From JBFELO01 sp041552055 (GTDB taxonomy: Bacteria > Acidobacteriota > Thermoanaerobaculia > Thermoanaerobaculales > Sulfomarinibacteraceae), in NCBI GenBank assembly GCA_041552055.1, contig JBFELO010000101.1, forward strand, positions 1-16,418: a DNA stretch of 16,418 nucleotides, given 5' to 3'. Positions 13,004 through 16,418 of this stretch are shown here, one piece after another. Position numbers and translations under genes: made by a program. Positions within the stretch are counted from its first letter, which is position 1. Every line of letters begins with the position of its first letter. Under the pieces are notes generated by a model. The model was not told the DNA's origin. It saw nothing but the letters and a program-made list of their open reading frames with translations, and ran no database searches.

Positions 13004-15454
13004 ATGGTTCGGGAGTTGACTCCGGAAGAACTCGCGTGGCGGTGCCCGAAGGACTGGCTGCAGTGGGAGTCGTCGGCCGACATTCCGCCGGCGACCACCA
13101 TCGTCGGTCAGGATCGGGCGGTGGATGCCATCGCGTTCGGCCTCGCGGCCGGCGGCATCGGCTACAACGTGTTCGTGACCGGTCTGGCGGGCACGGGTCG
13201 GATGACGACCATCAAGCGCTTTCTCGACCAGCTCGCCGAGGAGGAGAAGACTCCCGACGACGTGTGCTTCGTGGCCAACTTCCGAACGCCCGAGGAACCA
13301 AGTGCGCTGTTCCTCAAGCCAGGGGCCGGCCGCCGCCTGGCGAACGGGATGGATCATCTGGTCCAGGAGCTCTCGGAGAACCTCCCGACCATCCTGGTGG
13401 ACAAGGACTTCAGGAAGCGGATCGAGCGGGCCGTCGCAGATATCCAGCAGAAGGAGAAGCAGCTGATCGAGGGATTCGAGGCCGAGGTGAAGGAGGCCGG
13501 GTTCGAGCTCGTCCAGATCCAGACGGGTCCGATCAACCGCCCGGAGGTCCTGCCCGTGGTGAAGGACTCACCGACGCCGCTCGAGGAGTTGCCGAAGCTG
13601 GTGGAGAGCGGAGAGCTCGCGGACGAGGAGGGTGTGCGTCTCACCGAGGAGTACGGTCGGCTCACGGAGCGTCTGCAGGAAGTGTTCCAGCAGGTCGCGG
13701 AGCTTCGGCGTCAGGTGCAACACCGGGTCGAGGACACGCGCCGGACGCTGCTCGAGCCGACGTTCGTGGACCTGGTGGGCCAGGTGCGGGTGGCGGTCGA
13801 CGACGACCGGATCAACGAGTACCTGGACGACGTGCAAGAGGACCTCAAGGAGAACCTCGATCTGTTCGTGAGCGGCGAAGACGGGTCGGAGGGCGACCGG
13901 TTCGCGAGGTGGCGCGTCAACCTGGCGGTGGACAACGCCCACCTGAAGGGCCGGCCGGTCATTCTGGAGACGGAGCCGACCTACACCAACCTGTTCGGAA
14001 CCATCGAGCGCTCGCTGACGCCGCACGGCGAGGCGTCGACCTCGTTTACGAAGATCAGAGCGGGTTCGCTACTTCACGCCAACGGTGGTTTTGTCGTGCT
14101 CAACGCCGAGGACATGCTGATCGAGCCGCGAGTCTGGACCGGTCTCAAGCGGGCGCTCAAGTTCCGTCGCGTTCAGATCCAGTCCCTGGAGAGCATGATC
14201 CTCGGGGCAGCGGCGCTCAAGCCGCAGGCGGTGCCGCTCGATGTCAAGGTCGTGGTGATCGGTGACCGCGGCATCTACGACCTGCTCTACCGCCACGACT
14301 CCGATTTTCCCAAGGTGTTCAAAGTGCTGGCGGACTTCGACTCGGTCATGCCGGCCAGCCAGGCTCATTCACACGACGTGTTGTCGGTGCTGCGCAAGGT
14401 CAGCGTCGAGGAGGGGCTGCCGCCGATGGATCGCGGCGCGATGGCGGCGATGCTCGAGAAAGCGGTCCACATGGGCCGCTGGCACCGCCGTTTCTCGAGC
14501 CGGTTCTCGGACCTCGCCGACCTGCTGCGCGAGTCGGCATACCAGGCACGGCGCCAGGAGTCGCAGCTGATCACCCTCGATCACGTGCTGGCCGCGAGCG
14601 AGGCCTACGAGCGCCGACACAGCCTCACCGAAGATCGGACTCACGACCTGATCGCCGATGGTCTGATCTACGTCGAAACCCGGGACACGGCGGTCGGGCA
14701 GGTGAACGGCCTCGCGGTCTACGACCTGGGCCATCACCGCTTCGGCAAACCCTCGCGGATTACCGCGCGGGTGGGCATTGGGCGCGAGGGCGTCATCAAC
14801 ATCGAGCGTCAGGCCGGCCTGTCCGGTCCGACGCATGACAAGGGTGTGAGCATCCTGACCGGTTTCCTCCGGGGAACCTTCGCGAGGCGCGTCCCGCTGA
14901 CGATCGCCTGTTCGGTCACCTTCGAGCAGTCATACGGCGGGATCGACGGCGACTCGGCGTCCTCGACCGAGATCTACGCGATTCTGTCGGCGCTCGCAGA
15001 GGTGCCGCTCCGACAGGATGTGGCGGTGACGGGCTCGGTCGACCAGCACGGCATGATTCAAGCGATCGGTGGAGTCAACGAGAAGGTCGAGGGTTTCTTT
15101 CGGGTGTGCAGAACCCAGGGGCTGACCGGAAGCCAGGGAGTGATGATTCCGGCCGCCAACGTGCTTGATCTGCACCTCGACCCGGAGGTGATCCGCGCCG
15201 TCGAAGAGGGCAGCTTCTCCGTGTGGGAGGTGTCGACGGTGGAGCAGGGTATCGAGCTGCTGACTGGGGTGCCGGCGGGGACGTGGGACGAGGGGAGCGG
15301 CTGGAGCGATGACGGCATCTACGGCCGCTGCCAGCATCGGCTCGAAGAGATGGTGCGCCTCTTGCGACTCGCGGGCAAACCCGACGAAAAGGTGGCGGAC
15401 GAGAATCAGGAGGAGACAGACGACGGAGGTGATGAGGATCACACGGACCATTGA
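13004..15454 (+). CDS. Lon-like ATP-dependent protease (AAA_32 plus Lon proteolytic domain)
   Basis: 816 residues from the ATG at 13004, with AAGGAGG at 12993-12999; the frame is open 44 codons further upstream but that part looks non-coding. Order: a short N-terminus, a P-loop GLAGTGRMT (60-68) with Arg where Lys usually stands, as I recall for other AAA_32-type Lon homologues, then a long charged coiled-coil insertion (about 145-250). Next come a Walker-B-like GGFVVLNAEDML with Glu369-Asp370, an AAA lid with RFSDLADLLRESAYQARR, and the Lon S16 domain with Ser651 in GDSAS and Lys694 in NEKVEG. The dyad spacing of 43 residues equals that of E. coli Lon (S679/K722). The last 25 residues are very acidic. 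There is no Lon N-terminal substrate domain and no membrane segment, so this is neither classical Lon nor archaeal-type membrane LonB. It should degrade cytoplasmic proteins; substrates are unknown. Confidence 0.92.
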   Translation: MVRELTPEELAWRCPKDWLQWESSADIPPATTIVGQDRAVDAIAFGLAAGGIGYNVFVTGLAGTGRMTTIKRFLDQLAEEEKTPDDVCFVANFRTPEEPSALFLKPGAGRRLANGMDHLVQELSENLPTILVDKDFRKRIERAVADIQQKEKQLIEGFEAEVKEAGFELVQIQTGPINRPEVLPVVKDSPTPLEELPKLVESGELADEEGVRLTEEYGRLTERLQEVFQQVAELRRQVQHRVEDTRRTLLEPTFVDLVGQVRVAVDDDRINEYLDDVQEDLKENLDLFVSGEDGSEGDRFARWRVNLAVDNAHLKGRPVILETEPTYTNLFGTIERSLTPHGEASTSFTKIRAGSLLHANGGFVVLNAEDMLIEPRVWTGLKRALKFRRVQIQSLESMILGAAALKPQAVPLDVKVVVIGDRGIYDLLYRHDSDFPKVFKVLADFDSVMPASQAHSHDVLSVLRKVSVEEGLPPMDRGAMAAMLEKAVHMGRWHRRFSSRFSDLADLLRESAYQARRQESQLITLDHVLAASEAYERRHSLTEDRTHDLIADGLIYVETRDTAVGQVNGLAVYDLGHHRFGKPSRITARVGIGREGVINIERQAGLSGPTHDKGVSILTGFLRGTFARRVPLTIACSVTFEQSYGGIDGDSASSTEIYAILSALAEVPLRQDVAVTGSVDQHGMIQAIGGVNEKVEGFFRVCRTQGLTGSQGVMIPAANVLDLHLDPEVIRAVEEGSFSVWEVSTVEQGIELLTGVPAGTWDEGSGWSDDGIYGRCQHRLEEMVRLLRLAGKPDEKVADENQEETDDGGDEDHTDH

Positions 15455-15563
15455 GATCGACGATCGGAAGGTTTGGTGGCGCCCGGACAACGGTACGTGC
15501 TGGAATTGAGAACGGCGGTGAGAGCATTGATGCTTCGTTTCGGTGTACGAATTTCACGGTAGT

Positions 15564-15593
15564 TTGACACCTATGCAACAGGGATGGCACAAT
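15564..15593 (+). promoter_or_regulatory. Strong sigma-70-type promoter of the M23 peptidase gene
   Basis: Consensus TTGACA (15564-15569) and CACAAT (15588-15593) are 18 bp apart, and the -10 is extended by TGG directly before it. The transcript would start near 15600, leaving a leader of about 50 bases that ends in GAGGAGGAAGGGG before the ATG at 15651. This is the best promoter match in the window. Confidence 0.7.
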
Positions 15594-15650
15594 CGCCTCA
15601 GGATGCGCTCTGAGGAGGGTGGCGTCTCGTCTCCGAGGAGGAAGGGGAAC

Positions 15651-16418
15651 ATGCCGCGACGGCTCAACACGATTATTATTGTTCCCCACAGCAAAGCGAA
15701 GTTCGTCAAGCTCTCGTTCTCCACCCCGGTCCTCCTGATCGTGGTGGGAGGCTGTGTGGCGGCGCTGGTGCTGTCCGTGATCGCCATCGGCTACAGCGGA
15801 AGCGCGGTCAGCCGGCGCACTGAGGTGAATCGCCTGAGGGTCGAAAACGAACAGCTCTCTGACGTCAATCAGCGTCTCGAGCAGACGATTGCGGAGGTTC
15901 AGGGCCGCCTCGACGAGTTCGAGGAGCGCACCTCGAAGTTGGCGTTGGCGGCCGGGATGGAGACCGAGGCGATGGGTCTGCAGGATGCGACCGGACAGGG
16001 CGACATTGTGGGAAGCGGCGGACCGTACGACCGGCTCCCTGGATCGCCCGCGACGTTGACGCTGCAGGGGGAGTGGATCTCGGCGAAGCTCGGCATGGTC
16101 GAACAAGCGCTGAATGAGCAGGAGGAGTTGCTCTCGTCCACGCCGTCCATTGCGCCCGTGCTCGGGTTGATCACCGATGGCTTCGGACACCGGCGTGACC
16201 CGTTCACAGGCCGCCGCGCCTTCCATCGCGGACTCGACATCTCGGCACGGCGGGGGACACCGATCGTGGCGCCGGCGGACGGCATCGTTGTGTTCACCGG
16301 CCGCAACGGTGGCCTCGGCAAGACGGTGCGCGTCTCCCACGGTTTCGGCCACAGCACTGTCTACGGGCACCTCGACGAAGTCTCAGTGGCTCTCGGCGAC
16401 GTCGTTCATCGTGGTGAC
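15651..16418 (+). CDS. M23 family (LytM-type) peptidoglycan endopeptidase, 3' end outside window
   Basis: 256 codons are open to the window edge with no stop. A short basic cytoplasmic start with IIIVPHSKAKFVKL precedes a single membrane helix (about 26-48), then a periplasmic coiled coil (about 53-98, with heptads such as EVNRLRVENEQL), a linker (100-165), and the start of the M23 domain. The domain begins ITDGFGHRRDPFTGRRAFH and has the zinc ligands His192 and Asp196 in HRGLD, then GTPIVAPADGIVVFTG (202-217) and the conserved YGHL around 239. The last zinc-ligand HxH motif lies beyond the window. The protein would be anchored in the inner membrane and either cut peptide cross-links in peptidoglycan or, if catalytically altered further on, regulate amidases as EnvC/NlpD-type proteins do. 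The visible zinc ligands favour an active enzyme. The start is set by the GA-rich ribosome binding site and the promoter upstream. Confidence 0.93.
   Translation, partial: MPRRLNTIIIVPHSKAKFVKLSFSTPVLLIVVGGCVAALVLSVIAIGYSGSAVSRRTEVNRLRVENEQLSDVNQRLEQTIAEVQGRLDEFEERTSKLALAAGMETEAMGLQDATGQGDIVGSGGPYDRLPGSPATLTLQGEWISAKLGMVEQALNEQEELLSSTPSIAPVLGLITDGFGHRRDPFTGRRAFHRGLDISARRGTPIVAPADGIVVFTGRNGGLGKTVRVSHGFGHSTVYGHLDEVSVALGDVVHRGD

Noticed and set aside
15455..15563. Terminator after the Lon-like gene
   Set aside because: The only candidate (AGCA-TTGA-TGCT near 15523-15534) has a 4-bp stem and no T-run; it is too weak to list.

Overview
The window is about 16.4 kb of GC-rich bacterial chromosome, densely coding on both strands, with no rRNA, tRNA, CRISPR array, transposase or phage gene that I can see. 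The gene content is housekeeping plus cell envelope: a primary-type sigma factor, purine salvage, phospholipid synthesis, an RND-type exporter, a Lon-family protease and a peptidoglycan hydrolase. An RND/MMPL exporter and a secreted beta-helix protein point to a Gram-negative-type (diderm) cell. The GC-rich codons and the style of the intergenic repeats would suit an uncultured Acidobacteriota (Thermoanaerobaculia-like) or a deltaproteobacterial-type lineage. That placement is inference; no marker gene here settles it.

Layout, left to right. (1) 1-344: 3' end of an rpoD-type sigma factor (+), then about 430 bp of non-coding DNA with three compact hairpins and short 7-bp-period repeats. (2) 772-2967 (-): a two-gene unit, a 551-residue helical protein of unknown function followed by an RDD membrane protein. 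(3) 3023-4553 (+): hpt, divergent from that unit, then a YqeB/EF2563-type molybdenum hydroxylase maturation protein. (4) 4655-6199 (-): a secreted right-handed beta-helix protein, with a 696-bp non-coding stretch upstream. That stretch carries an array of back-to-back hairpins and a 108-bp unit repeated twice, each unit a long interrupted palindrome built of hexamers. (5) 6896-7804 (+): a patatin-like phospholipase, convergent with (6) 8090-9556 (-), a membrane-anchored polysaccharide deacetylase with an N-terminal zinc-finger-like module. A 20-bp inverted repeat lies between them. (7) 9746-12853 (+): pgsA and an RND/MMPL exporter, 3 bp apart. (8) 13004-15454 (+): an AAA_32-type Lon-like protease. 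(9) 15651-end (+): an M23 peptidase, cut by the window edge and preceded by the best sigma-70 promoter in the window.

Most of the genes from 4655 onward act at the envelope: phosphatidylglycerophosphate synthesis and lipid or lipophile export in one operon, phospholipid hydrolysis, carbohydrate deacetylation and peptidoglycan cleavage. hpt next to a Mo-hydroxylase maturation gene suggests a purine theme (inference). Several genes have a -10 like TAGAAT, sometimes with a TG dinucleotide one base upstream, which fits an ordinary RpoD promoter class. No single undescribed system stands out. The least explained items are the palindromic hexamer repeats, the hairpin array, the recurring 3'-end motif and the unknown gene paired with the RDD protein.
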